From: Micromonospora globbae
GTDB lineage: Bacteria > Actinomycetota > Actinomycetes > Mycobacteriales > Micromonosporaceae
Direction of reading: 5' to 3'
NCBI RefSeq assembly: GCF_003610785.1
Contig: NZ_RAQQ01000012.1
Span: 62,001 to 126,000, forward strand
DNA length: 64,000 bases
Position 1 is the stretch's first letter. Each line of letters begins with the position of its first letter. The notes under the pieces were generated by a model. The model was not told the origin of the DNA, did not search any database, and was given only the letters and a program-made list of their open reading frames with translations. Of the stretch, positions 1 through 8,235 are shown one piece after another. The position numbers and the translations under genes were made by a program.

Positions 1-809
1 CGCAGGCCCATCGGCTGGTACGCCTCGATGGCCCGCAGGTGGGTCTGGTCGAGCAGTTCCAGCAGGCTCGGGCTGAGCCCGCGGGCGGCGATCTCGGCGA
101 CCGCCGCGCCGGCCGCCGCGGTGGACGGGAAGACCGCCACGAGGGTGAGCGACTCCGCCGGGGCGGGCCGCAGCGCCACGGTCACCTCGGTGATCACGCC
201 GAGGGTGCCCTCCGAGCCCACGAAGAGCCGCGTGAGGTCGTAGCCGGCGACACCCTTGGCGGTGCGCCGCCCGGTGCGCAGCACCTCGCCCGAGGCGAGC
301 ACCACCTCCAGGCCGAGCACGTACTCGGTGGTCACGCCGTACTTCACGCAGCACATGCCACCGGCGTTGGTGGCCACGTTGCCGCCGATGGTGGAGGACT
401 CCCAGGAGCCCGGGTCCGGCGGGTACCACAGCCCCTGCTTCGCCACGGCGGCCGCCAGGGTGGCGTTCACGACGCCGGGCTGCACCACGGCGATCCGGCT
501 CACCGGGTCGATCTCCCGGATCTCGTCCATCGCCACGGTGCTGATCACCACGGCGCCGTCGACGGCGTTCGCCGCGCCGGCCAGTCCGGTGCGCGCGCCC
601 TGCGGCACGACCGGTACGCCGTGCCGGGCCGCGGCCCGCACCACGGCCACCACGTCCTCGGTGCTGCGCGGCCGGGTCACGACCAGTGGCGAGCCGGCGG
701 CGCAGAGGTCGGCCTCGTCGCGTTCGTGCATCCGGAGCAGGTCCGGGTCGGTCAGCACGCCGTTCTCGCCGAGCGCGGCACGCAGGTCGTCGAGGAGGGG
801 GGAAACCAT
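1..809 (-). CDS. FAD-linked oxidase, glycolate oxidase GlcD-like (C-terminus cut by window edge)
   Basis: The reverse strand reads as one open frame from the ATG at 809 to the window edge, giving the first 269 residues of a flavoprotein of the glycolate oxidase GlcD / D-lactate dehydrogenase family. The FAD_binding_4 (PCMH) domain is clear: PQGARTGLAGAANAVDG near residues 69-85 and STIGGNVATNAGGMCCVKYG near 139-158, followed by KGVAGYDLTRLFVGSEGTLG. The family oxidises a 2-hydroxy acid and passes electrons to an acceptor; the substrate here is not predictable. A minus-strand TAGCCT box (817-822) lies 7 nt before the ATG, so the mRNA is probably leaderless. It diverges from the DUF4031 gene. 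The C-terminal FAD-oxidase cap lies outside the window. Confidence 0.9.
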   Translation of the reverse strand, partial: MVSPLLDDLRAALGENGVLTDPDLLRMHERDEADLCAAGSPLVVTRPRSTEDVVAVVRAAARHGVPVVPQGARTGLAGAANAVDGAVVISTVAMDEIREIDPVSRIAVVQPGVVNATLAAAVAKQGLWYPPDPGSWESSTIGGNVATNAGGMCCVKYGVTTEYVLGLEVVLASGEVLRTGRRTAKGVAGYDLTRLFVGSEGTLGVITEVTVALRPAPAESLTLVAVFPSTAAAGAAVAEIAARGLSPSLLELLDQTHLRAIEAYQPMGL

Positions 810-877
810 GGTGCAGAGGCTAGGTGGCCGGCAGCCGATCATCAACATGATCCACAGGCGGGGCTAGCGTGGTGGGC

Positions 878-1144
878 ATGATCTACCTGGACCGCCCCGG
901 TTGGCCGTCCCGGGGCCGGCTCTGGTCCCACCTGGTCAGCGACGTCTCGTACGCCGAGCTGCACGCGTTCGCCGAGGCGCTCGGGGCTCCCCGCCGGGGC
1001 TTCGACCGGGACCACTACGACATCCCCGCCGAGCGGTTCGCGATGGCCGTCTGGCTCGGTGCGCGGGTGGTGCCCAGCCGGGAACTGGTCCGGCTGCTCC
1101 GGGAGGCCGGGCTGCGCCGCCCGAAGCACCTCGTACGACCCTGA
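878..1144 (+). CDS. DUF4031 domain-containing protein
   Basis: A small soluble protein of 88 residues beginning MIYLDRPGWPSRGRLWSHL, which fits the DUF4031 family along its whole length. Its function is unknown. The start was set at the ATG at 878 rather than the upstream in-frame GTG codons (869, 872), because a TAGCGT -10 box sits at 865-870, exactly 7 nt before that ATG. This suggests a leaderless transcript. It is divergent from the FAD oxidase with only 68 bp between the starts. Confidence 0.85.
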   Translation: MIYLDRPGWPSRGRLWSHLVSDVSYAELHAFAEALGAPRRGFDRDHYDIPAERFAMAVWLGARVVPSRELVRLLREAGLRRPKHLVRP

Positions 1145-1200
1145 CCGGCCGCCACCGTCACCCGTCGTCGGCCGCGCCGGCGTGCCGTGGCACCAAATGA

Positions 1201-1863
1201 TCAGCCGGGCGCGGTCAGCGCCGCCAACTCGCGGTGCAGGTTCGCCCGGGCCGGCCGCTCCCACCGGGCGGCGAGCGGCGGCGTCCGGAACAGCGCGGGC
1301 AGGGCGAGCAGGGCGGTGAGCACCCGTGCCCGGCCGGCCCGGAAGTCGGCGTCGGGCACGTGCGCGTACTCCCGCCGGATCGCGGCCGCGTACCGGTCGT
1401 ACACCGGGGGCGCCGCGGCCAGCACGGCGAGGTCGGCGTCGCAGAGCAGGGCGCCGTCGGCGTCCCCGGGCCCGACCACGTGCCCGGCGGTGAGCAGCAC
1501 CAGCCGGCGGACCTCGTCCACGGCGGCGCCCGACAGCCCGAGACCGGTGAGGACGCGCACGGCGAGCGCCGCGCTGTCCCGCTCGTTGGCGTCGCCCGCC
1601 GCCCGGGGGTCGTAGACGGCGTCGTGGTACCAGGCGGCGAGCCGCACCAGGTCCGGCCGCCCGGCCAGGTCGGCGTACCGGTCGACGACGTCCAGCACCG
1701 CCCGCAGGTGGTCGCACGTGTGGTAGTGCCGGTGCGGCTCCCGCCAGCGGCGCACCAGGTCCTCCCCGGTGCCGGTCAGGTCCGTCTCGCGGGTCGCCCC
1801 GGCGCCCCGGGCCGCCGCCCGCCACCGGTCCAGAAGCTCGGCCACCCGCCGAGTCTGCCGCAT
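1201..1863 (-). CDS. HD-domain metal-dependent phosphohydrolase-like protein
   Basis: 220 residues matching the predicted metal-dependent HD superfamily phosphohydrolases (COG4339 type). The metal-binding pattern is visible: a histidine-rich stretch HRHYHTCDH near residues 44-52, the HD pair in WYHDAVYD near 78-85, and a late aspartate in LLCDADLAVLA near 140. No substrate has been assigned to most of this family. It is transcribed towards the DUF4031 gene (57 bp between stops) and diverges from the FUSC protein gene. There is no signal peptide or membrane segment, so it should be cytoplasmic. Confidence 0.85.
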   Translation of the reverse strand: MRQTRRVAELLDRWRAAARGAGATRETDLTGTGEDLVRRWREPHRHYHTCDHLRAVLDVVDRYADLAGRPDLVRLAAWYHDAVYDPRAAGDANERDSAALAVRVLTGLGLSGAAVDEVRRLVLLTAGHVVGPGDADGALLCDADLAVLAAAPPVYDRYAAAIRREYAHVPDADFRAGRARVLTALLALPALFRTPPLAARWERPARANLHRELAALTAPG

Positions 1864-1920
1864 CGGCGGACGCGCCGCGGGACCGAGGATTCACCCGGCG
1901 TGACTCGGGTAGTAGCCGGC

Positions 1921-3192
1921 ATGGCGGAGGCCCGGGAGCGCAGACGGCTGTGGCGCGTGCGCCCACGGGAGCTGCGCCGTGGGCTCACCGACGTCGACAG
2001 CGCGCGCATCGCCGAGGCGGTGGGCCAGGCGCGGGAGATCAGCAAGGCGACCCTGCACGACCGGCTGCACCGGGTCCGCATGGCCGCGGGACTGGCCGTG
2101 CAGGCCGGGCTCGCCGCCGCGCTCGCGTACCTGGTGTCGCACCGGCTGCTGAACAACCCGCAGCCGGTCTTCGCGCCGATCTCGGCGGTCGGCACCCTGG
2201 CCGCCTCGGTCGGCCAGCGCTTCCGCCGGACCGTGGAGCTGATCGTCGGGGTGGCGGTCGGCGTGGCGGTCGGCGACGGGATCATCTACGTGCTCGGCAC
2301 CGGGGCGTGGCAGCTCGGAGCGGTGGTCACACTGGCCATCATCCTCACGATCTTCGCCGGGGCGAGCGTGGCGATCGTCATCCAGGCGGCGGCCACCGCC
2401 GTGCTGATCGTGACGCTGACCCCGTCCACCCAGAACCTGGAGATACCCCGGTTCGTGGACGCCTTCCTGGGCGGCGGGATCGCGCTGCTGGTGACCGCGA
2501 TCCTGCTGCCGCTCAACCCGCTGCGCGTGCTCAACCGCGCCGCCCGGCCGGCGCTGGACCTGCTCGCCAACCAGCTCGACGCCGCCGCCGAGGGGCTGCG
2601 TACGCGCGACCGGCAGCGCGTGCAGCAGGCGCTGGACCGGCTGCGCAGAAATCAGGGCGAGCTGGCGATGTTGAACGAGGCGATCGAGGGGGCGAAGGAG
2701 ACCGCCACGCTGTCGCCGGCCCGCTGGCACCGCCGCAACGAGCTCACCCACTACGCGGAGGCGGCCGAGCCGATCGACCGGGCGATGCGGAACAGCGGCA
2801 CCCTCATCCGGCGCTCGGTCACCCTCATCGAGGACGAGGAGCCGATCCCCGACCCGATGCCGGACGCCGTGGCCCATCTCGCCGAGGCGGTCCGCCTGCT
2901 CCGGCACGAGTTCTCCGTGGGCGACGAGCCGGAACAGGCCCGGGAGCGGGCGCTGCGCGCCGTGAGCGAGGCCGGCCGGGCGTACGGCCACGGGGTGGGC
3001 TTCTCCGGCAGCGTGGTCGTCGCCCAGATCCGCACCGCCGCCAGCGACCTCCTGGTGGCCTCCGGCATCGAGCAGGAGGAGGCGAACCGGCTGATCCGGA
3101 AGTCGTTCGGCGAACAGGAGACGCCCCGGGGTGAGCGGCCCGAACCGGACGAGGGCCGGACGAAGCCGCCCACCGCGCCTCCCGTCGGCTGA
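1921..3192 (+). CDS. FUSC / aromatic acid exporter family membrane protein
   Basis: 423 residues from the ATG at 1921. A basic N-terminus is followed by a hydrophobic block from about residue 53 to 200, containing several membrane segments (AGLAVQAGLAAALAYLV, VGVAVGVAVGDGIIYVL, VVTLAIILTIFAGASVAIVI). A long soluble, charged, helical C-terminal half follows. This is the layout of the FUSC/ArAE family of putative small-molecule exporters; the substrate is unknown. An open frame continues upstream of 1921, but it runs antisense to the HD gene and lacks family similarity, so I did not use it. Confidence 0.85.
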   Translation: MAEARERRRLWRVRPRELRRGLTDVDSARIAEAVGQAREISKATLHDRLHRVRMAAGLAVQAGLAAALAYLVSHRLLNNPQPVFAPISAVGTLAASVGQRFRRTVELIVGVAVGVAVGDGIIYVLGTGAWQLGAVVTLAIILTIFAGASVAIVIQAAATAVLIVTLTPSTQNLEIPRFVDAFLGGGIALLVTAILLPLNPLRVLNRAARPALDLLANQLDAAAEGLRTRDRQRVQQALDRLRRNQGELAMLNEAIEGAKETATLSPARWHRRNELTHYAEAAEPIDRAMRNSGTLIRRSVTLIEDEEPIPDPMPDAVAHLAEAVRLLRHEFSVGDEPEQARERALRAVSEAGRAYGHGVGFSGSVVVAQIRTAASDLLVASGIEQEEANRLIRKSFGEQETPRGERPEPDEGRTKPPTAPPVG

Positions 3193-3198
3193 CCTGCC

Positions 3199-4464
3199 TC
3201 AGACGAGGGTGGCGAGGGCCGCGAGCAGACGGTCCACGTGTTCCCGGGTGCTGCCCAGGCCGATGCTGGCCCGCACCGCCGTCGGTGGAAGGTCCCGCCG
3301 GCCCGTCCGGGCGGCCGCCTCGGCGAGCAGCCGGCGGGCCAGCGGGTGCGCGCAGAACAGGCCGTCCCGCACCCCGACGGCGTGCTCCCGGGCCAGCTCG
3401 GCGGCCACCTCCGCGGAGTCCCGGCCGGCCACCACGAACGAGACGATGCCCACGCGCGGCGCGTCCGGCCCGAAGGTGCGCAGCTCCACCACGTGCGGCA
3501 GGGCGGCGATGCCGTCTCGCAGCCGGGCCAGCAGACGCTGCTCGTGCTCGTGCAGGGCGGCCCGGTCGGCGTCGGCGAGCGCCGCGCAGACCGCGGCGAG
3601 CGCCACGGCCCCGAGCAGGTTCGGGGTGCCTCCCTCGTGCCGCGCCGGTCCGACGGCCCAGGTGACCTCGTGGGTGCCCGCGCCGACGCGCTGGGTGGCC
3701 CCGCCACCGGCCAGGTACGGCGGGGCCGCGTCGAGCCAGTCGGCCCGCCCGATCAGGACCCCGGCGCCGAACGGGGCGTAGAGCTTGTGGCCGGACACGG
3801 CGAGGTAGTCGACGTCCAGCGCGAGCAGGTCGACCGGGGCGTGCGGGGCGAGCTGCGCGGCGTCCAGCGCGATCCGTGCCCCGTGCCGCCGGGCCACCCG
3901 CGCCAGCTCGGACACCGGCCAGCGCTCGCCGGTCACGTTGCTCGCCCCGGTCACCGCGACCAGCACCGGCAGGCCCGGGTTCGCGGCCCGGCGCAGCTCC
4001 GTGAGGGCCGCGTCGAGCGCGCGCACGGCCCCACCCGCGTCGGCCGGCACCGGCAGCCGCACCGAGCCGCGCGGCCAGGGCAGCAGGTTCGCGTGGTGTT
4101 CGCTGGCGAACGTGACCACCGTGGTGCCCGGGGGCAGCGACCGGGCCAGCAGGTTCAGCGCGTCGGTGGTGTTGCGGGTGAAGATCACGTGGTCGTCGGC
4201 GCGGGCGCCGAAGAAGTCGCCGACCGTCTGCCGGGCCCGCTCGTAGGCGAGGGTGCAGCGGCGGGAGAGCGCGCCGGCGCCGCGGTGCACGCTCGCGTAC
4301 CACGGCAGGAGCTCGGCGACCGCGTCGGCCGCGGTCCGCGCGCACGGCGCGGTGGCCGCGTAGTCGAGGTTGATCTCGCCCGGTACGCCGAGGACGTCGA
4401 GCGGCCCGGCGGCGGGCGCGACGGTCGTCGGGGCGGCGGACGGGGGCACGAGGGTGACGGACAT
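3199..4464 (-). CDS. SufS-like PLP-dependent aminotransferase class V / cysteine desulfurase family
   Basis: 421 residues with the fold-type I class V signature. LDYAATAP is near residues 33-40, a His-His pair SEHHAN near 123, the PLP aspartate in LDAAQLAPHAP near 201, and the Schiff-base lysine in SGHKLYAPFG at about 227. The mobile-loop cysteine in DGLFCAHPL at about 371 corresponds to the SufS RxGHHCA loop. Cysteine desulfurase activity, or a related C-S or C-N lyase activity, is therefore plausible. No suf or isc partner is adjacent. The ATG has a good ribosome site (GGAGG at 4472-4476). Its leader carries a SAM-IV riboswitch, so expression should fall when S-adenosylmethionine is plentiful, pointing to sulfur amino acid metabolism rather than housekeeping Fe-S assembly. 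Confidence 0.88.
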   Translation of the reverse strand: MSVTLVPPSAAPTTVAPAAGPLDVLGVPGEINLDYAATAPCARTAADAVAELLPWYASVHRGAGALSRRCTLAYERARQTVGDFFGARADDHVIFTRNTTDALNLLARSLPPGTTVVTFASEHHANLLPWPRGSVRLPVPADAGGAVRALDAALTELRRAANPGLPVLVAVTGASNVTGERWPVSELARVARRHGARIALDAAQLAPHAPVDLLALDVDYLAVSGHKLYAPFGAGVLIGRADWLDAAPPYLAGGGATQRVGAGTHEVTWAVGPARHEGGTPNLLGAVALAAVCAALADADRAALHEHEQRLLARLRDGIAALPHVVELRTFGPDAPRVGIVSFVVAGRDSAEVAAELAREHAVGVRDGLFCAHPLARRLLAEAAARTGRRDLPPTAVRASIGLGSTREHVDRLLAALATLV

Positions 4465-4474
4465 GCCGGAACCT

Positions 4475-4493
4475 CCGGGGTCAGGGACCCCGG
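4475..4493 (-). promoter_or_regulatory. Candidate expression platform hairpin of the SAM-IV riboswitch
   Basis: On the minus strand CCGGGGTC (4493-4486), CCT, GACCCCGG (4482-4475) forms an 8-bp hairpin whose 3' arm covers two bases of the GGAGG ribosome site (4472-4476). The 5' arm can instead pair over 8 bp (CGGGGTCC, 4492-4485) with GGACCCCG (4513-4506) at the 3' end of the aptamer. These pairings exclude each other, which suits control of translation initiation. The pairing is read from the sequence; the switching is inferred. Confidence 0.5.
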
Positions 4494-4504
4494 GCGGCGT
4501 CGGG

Positions 4505-4629
4505 ACGGGGTCCGCGCTTGCCCGGCGCGCGGTTCGGGCCGGGCCCGGTCATCACCCGGGGCACCCCACCGCGAACTCGACGAGGGTTGCCGGCCAGCAA
4601 GCCGGGGCTTGACGCTGGCGCTCGTGACC
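4505..4629 (-). ncRNA. SAM-IV riboswitch aptamer
   Basis: The leader of the SufS-like gene reads on the minus strand GGTCACGAG, then GCCAGCGTCAAGCCCCGGC, TTGCTGGCCGGCAACCCT, CGGTGGGGTGCCCCGGG, TGATGACC, and later GGGCAAGCGCGG. These blocks, in this order, are the conserved core of SAM-IV riboswitches as I know it from Mycobacterium: P1 closing GGTCA/TGACC, the P2 region with the CAAGCCCCGGCTTG segment, a P3 hairpin GTGGGGTGCC, and the 3' pseudoknot strand GCGCGG. SAM-IV aptamers bind S-adenosylmethionine and are largely restricted to actinobacteria, usually before sulfur metabolism genes. The aptamer ends about 40 nt before the start codon. Confidence 0.92.
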
Positions 4630-4694
4630 TTGCCGCAGCATAACGGGCGCCGATGCCCGGGAACCAGCCGGCCGGGGGTGACTACGCTGACCGC

Positions 4695-6107
4695 ATGGCC
4701 GACACCCCGCCCGGCGGCGCGCCGCCGCCCGTGCCGTCCGCCCCACCCGGTGCCGCGCCGCGGATGCCGCTGCGCCGGCTGGGCTGGCGGCGGTTCCTGG
4801 TGCTCGCCGGGGTGGTGCTCCTCATCGCCGCCTGCGCGGTCTTCATGGTCTTCACCCTGGGCGAGAGCCTCGGCCTCCAGGCGCTGCTGATCGGCGTGGT
4901 GGCCGCCATCCTGCCGGTTCCGGTGCTGGTGGCCTGCTTCCTCTGGCTCGACCGGTACGAGCCGGAACCGCTGAAGTACCTGATCTTCTGCTTCACCTGG
5001 GGCGCCTTCGTCTCCACGGCCGCCTCGCTGACGGTGAACGACTTCGCGGCCGGCCGCTTCGCCGACGCGGGGCTCCCCGCCCCGCTGACCGGTGTGCTGG
5101 TGGCGCCGTTCATCGAGGAGCTGACCAAGGCGCTCGGGCCGATCCTGCTGCTGGTCTTCCGGCGGCGGGAGTGGTCGGGTATCACCGACGGGCTGGTCTA
5201 CTGCGGTCTTTCCGCGGTCGGCTTCGCCATGGTCGAGAACATCCTCTACCTGGGCGGCTACGGCTTCGCGTCCGGTGCGGAGCGGTTCGGGCCGGCGACC
5301 GGGGCGCAGCAGGTCATCGCCATCTTCATCGTCCGGATCCTGCTGTTCGGGTTCGCCCACCCGCTGTTCACCTCGATGACCGGCGTCGGGCTCGGCATCG
5401 CCGCCCGCACTGCCGACCGCCGGGTGCGCGTACTGGCGCCGATCGCGGGCCTGCTGCTGGCCATGATGCTGCACGGCACCTGGAACCTGCTGCCGACGCT
5501 CACCCAGGTCACCGGCCAGGCGGTGATCATGCTGTACGGCTTCATCGGGGTGATGGTCCCGATCTTCTTCGGCATGGTCGGGCTGGCGCTGTGGCTGCGG
5601 GCGTGGGAGGGACGGCTCACCGAACGGCGGCTGCCCGACTACGTCCGGGCCGGCTGGCTCAGCCCGCCCGAGGTCGCGGCGCTCAGCAGCCTCGGCCGCC
5701 GGCACGCGGCCCGCGCCTGGGCGCGCCGGGTCGCCGGGGACGCGGGTGTCCGGGCCATGCGCGGCTACCAGTTCGCGGCCACCCGGCTGGCGCTGCTGCG
5801 GGACGGGTCGCTGCGCGGCCTGGACCGCAAGGCGACCGACCGGGAACGGACGGCGCGGGAGGAGCGGGAGCTGCTCGAGGCGATCACCGCGTACCGGTCG
5901 TTCTTCGTGGGTCGCGATCCGCAGGCACCCGCCGGCGTGTGGGACGGCGACCGCTACCACCTGCGGTTCCCCGACGGTTCGCAGCGGACCGTGGAGGCTC
6001 CCGAGGAGCCCGTGGTGCCGATTCCCGTGGTGCTGGCGGCCCCGCCGCCGGTGCACAACCCTCCCGGTTGGCCCAACCTGCGGCCGGGCTGGCCGGGGCA
6101 CGCCTGA
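4695..6107 (+). CDS. PrsW family intramembrane metalloprotease
   Basis: 470 residues. A proline-rich N-terminus precedes about eight membrane segments (from LVLAGVVLLIAACAVFMVF, residues 36-53, onwards). PrsW motifs are present: EPEPLKYLIFCFTWGAF near 90, the EExxK motif EELTKALGP near 141, FAMVEN near 177, and histidines in FAHPLFTS and MLHGTWN. The family includes Bacillus PrsW, which cleaves an anti-sigma factor; the target here is unknown. About 150 residues of charged cytoplasmic tail follow. The ATG is placed by a TACGCT box at 4683-4688, six nt upstream, so the mRNA is probably leaderless. It diverges from the riboswitch-controlled gene. Confidence 0.88.
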   Translation: MADTPPGGAPPPVPSAPPGAAPRMPLRRLGWRRFLVLAGVVLLIAACAVFMVFTLGESLGLQALLIGVVAAILPVPVLVACFLWLDRYEPEPLKYLIFCFTWGAFVSTAASLTVNDFAAGRFADAGLPAPLTGVLVAPFIEELTKALGPILLLVFRRREWSGITDGLVYCGLSAVGFAMVENILYLGGYGFASGAERFGPATGAQQVIAIFIVRILLFGFAHPLFTSMTGVGLGIAARTADRRVRVLAPIAGLLLAMMLHGTWNLLPTLTQVTGQAVIMLYGFIGVMVPIFFGMVGLALWLRAWEGRLTERRLPDYVRAGWLSPPEVAALSSLGRRHAARAWARRVAGDAGVRAMRGYQFAATRLALLRDGSLRGLDRKATDRERTAREERELLEAITAYRSFFVGRDPQAPAGVWDGDRYHLRFPDGSQRTVEAPEEPVVPIPVVLAAPPPVHNPPGWPNLRPGWPGHA

Positions 6108-6176
6108 TCCGGTCGGCGCCGGTGTGCGAGCCGGCACCGACCGGTCGCGGGCGTCGCGGTCGGCGGGCGGCGCCCG

Positions 6177-6344
6177 TCAGGTCATCAGGCTGGTGAGGAA
6201 GTCACCGAGACCCTGGAACATCGCCACGAGCCCCGCTCCGATCGCCTTGAAGATGTTCGCCGCGCCGTCCGGCCGGAACGCCATGAAGTAGATCAGGAAC
6301 GCGATGAAGCCCCAGAACAACAGCTTCCTGATCCATTCGGGCAT
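6177..6344 (-). CDS. Small membrane protein, 55 residues
   Basis: A short gene of 55 residues, starting MPEWIRKLLFWGFIAFLIYF and ending GDFLTSLMT. It has one clear hydrophobic helix (residues 8-23) and a second amphipathic, glycine-rich segment (about 28-50). GGGAGG lies 4 nt before the ATG at 6344 and is a ribosome site. Coding is supported by the continuous frame, the ribosome site and the snug fit between neighbours. I do not recognise a named family; small proteins of this shape are usually annotated hypothetical. It lies downstream of the GroES-like gene on the same strand. Confidence 0.7.
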   Translation of the reverse strand: MPEWIRKLLFWGFIAFLIYFMAFRPDGAANIFKAIGAGLVAMFQGLGDFLTSLMT

Positions 6345-6426
6345 CGTCCCTCCCCAGGGCCGGTGGTGCGCCCTGGCTTCCCGGAGGGGAGCGGTGCAAA
6401 CGACGTCGGCGGCGTCTTCGCCCCTG

Positions 6427-6765
6427 CTAGAGGTAGAGACCCGTGGCGTTGTTCTCGATCCGCTCGGCGGCGACGGCGTGCACGTCGCGCTCGCGGAGCA
6501 TGACGTAGCCCTGGCCGTGCAGTTCCACCTCGGAGCGGTCGTCGGGGTCGAAGAGGACGCGGTCGCCGGAGACGATGGAGCGGACGTTCGGACCCACTCC
6601 GACGGCGGTGGCCCAGGCCAGGCGCTTGCCCACCGCCGCGGTCGCCGGGATCACGATGCCGGCGCTGGAGCGGCGCTCGCCCTCGCTCCCCTCCATCCGC
6701 ACCAGCACCCGGTCGTGCAGCAGGCGAATCGGCAGGCCGGAGTCGAGATTCTTGTCGGCGGTCAC
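6427..6765 (-). CDS. GroES-like co-chaperonin family protein
   Basis: 112 residues from the GTG at 6765. The Cpn10 fold pattern is recognisable: PIRLLHDRVLVRMEGSEGER near residues 12-31, SSAGIVIPATA in the mobile-loop region, VGVGPNVRSIVSGDRVLFDP near 55-74, and a C-terminal beta strand EVELHGQGYVMLRERDVHAV. It differs from housekeeping GroES and has no groEL beside it, so it may be a divergent paralogue. A TAGCGT box (6773-6778, minus strand) sits 7 nt upstream of the GTG, so the transcript is likely leaderless. Longer readings of this frame upstream have no support. Confidence 0.8.
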   Translation of the reverse strand: MTADKNLDSGLPIRLLHDRVLVRMEGSEGERRSSAGIVIPATAAVGKRLAWATAVGVGPNVRSIVSGDRVLFDPDDRSEVELHGQGYVMLRERDVHAVAAERIENNATGLYL

Positions 6766-6920
6766 GCCGCAGACGCTACCGTGTCGCGCCCGGCCCGGAA
6801 CCCGGTGGTTGCCGGGTCGGTGACCGGGGCAATGTAGCGGAACCGGCCTATCGTGACGGAGGGTCGGCGTATGCTGTCCGCCCTGTCGCCGTGGGCCGGC
6901 CGTCTTGCCAGGAGGTGCGC

Positions 6921-8219
6921 TTGAGCCGCTTCGAGCGGATTCGCGACCGGCTGCGCCGGGCGTACGAGTCGGGACGGGCGTCCGTGCGGTCCCGGCGGGT
7001 CGCGTCCGAAGGCGAGCACGAGGAGGGCGGAGTGGCGTCGCCGACGTCGCCCGGTCCCGTGGCCCCGCCGACCGCCACGGTCGTCGGCGCGGAGGCTCCG
7101 GCCCCCTCACCGGGCAGCACCACCAGCCGGGACGACGCCGAGGTGCCGCACGGGCTGCGGATCGCCGCCGCCTGGTCGTGGCGTCTGATCGTGATCGGCC
7201 TGGTGGCCTGGGCGCTGCTGAGGATCGTCAGCACCGTCCGCATCGTGATCATCCCGCTCGCCATCGCGCTGCTGCTCTCGGCCCTGCTGGCGCCCTCGGT
7301 GGGCTGGCTGCTGCGGGCCCGCTTCCCCCGGTCGCTCGCCACCGCCGTGGTGCTCGTCGGCGGCCTGGCCGCCGTGGTCGGCACGCTGACCCTCGTGGTG
7401 AACGAGTTCATCAAGGGGGTGCCGGAGCTGAGCGAGAAGTCCTCGCAGGGCGTCCGGCAGATCCAGAACTGGCTCAAGACCGGCCCGCTGCACGTCTCCG
7501 ACAGCCAGCTGGACCGCTACATCGACGAGGGTCAGAAGTGGGTCAACGACAACACCGACCGCTTCACCAGCGCGGCGACCACCACGGCCGCCACCCTCGC
7601 CGAGGTGCTGACCGGCACGCTGCTCGTGCTCTTCGCCACGTTCTTCTTCCTGCGTGACGGCAATCGGATCTGGCGCTTCCTCGTCCGGCTGCTGCCGGTG
7701 GCCGCCCGTTGGCGGGTGGACGACGCGGGACGGGCCGCCTGGGCGACCCTCGTGGCCTACGTCCGGGCCACCGTGCTGGTCGCCTTCATCGACGCCGTGG
7801 GCATCGGCATCTTCCTGGTGATCTTCGACATCCCGTTCGCGCTGCCGCTGTCGGCGCTGGTCTTCCTGGGTGCGTTCATCCCGATCGTCGGGGCGGCGCT
7901 CTCCGGTGGGGTCGCCGTCCTGATCGCCCTCGTCGACAGCGGCCCGGTCACCGCCCTGATCATCCTCGGCGCCGTGATCGGGGTGCAGCAGTTGGAGGGG
8001 CACGTGCTCCAGCCGCTCATCATGGGCCGGGCCGTCGCCATCCACCCGCTCGCCGTCATCATCGGCATCGCCGCCGGGGTGGTGCTCGCCGGCATCACGG
8101 GCGCGCTCGTCGCCGTACCGCTGATCGCCGTGCTGAACACGGCCGTCCGCCGGCTCGCGGCCCGCACGGTGCCGGAGACCCCACCGGACGCCGTGGTGGT
8201 CGCCTCCCAGGCCCCCTGA
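6921..8219 (+). CDS. AI-2E family transporter
   Basis: 432 residues from a TTG at 6921, chosen because AGGAGG at 6910-6915 is well placed before it. A basic Arg-rich N-terminus and an acidic linker lead to paired membrane segments (LIVIGLVAWALLRIVSTV, IVIIPLAIALLLSALL, ATAVVLVGGLAAVVG), an extracytoplasmic amphipathic stretch, and the C-terminal membrane block. The family signature PLSALVFLGAFIPIVGA and GVQQLEGHVLQPLIMG is present near residues 310-360. Members are putative permeases or exporters named after E. coli TqsA; true substrates are seldom known. It converges on the helicase gene with 16 bp between stops. Confidence 0.9.
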   Translation: MSRFERIRDRLRRAYESGRASVRSRRVASEGEHEEGGVASPTSPGPVAPPTATVVGAEAPAPSPGSTTSRDDAEVPHGLRIAAAWSWRLIVIGLVAWALLRIVSTVRIVIIPLAIALLLSALLAPSVGWLLRARFPRSLATAVVLVGGLAAVVGTLTLVVNEFIKGVPELSEKSSQGVRQIQNWLKTGPLHVSDSQLDRYIDEGQKWVNDNTDRFTSAATTTAATLAEVLTGTLLVLFATFFFLRDGNRIWRFLVRLLPVAARWRVDDAGRAAWATLVAYVRATVLVAFIDAVGIGIFLVIFDIPFALPLSALVFLGAFIPIVGAALSGGVAVLIALVDSGPVTALIILGAVIGVQQLEGHVLQPLIMGRAVAIHPLAVIIGIAAGVVLAGITGALVAVPLIAVLNTAVRRLAARTVPETPPDAVVVASQAP

Positions 8220-8235
8220 CGGCCGTCCCGGCGCC

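Noticed and set aside
1891..2991. Long antisense frames such as the 366-codon one opposite the FUSC gene
   Set aside because: High GC keeps many frames open. These are rich in Arg, Pro and His without family motifs, while the opposite strand encodes recognisable proteins.
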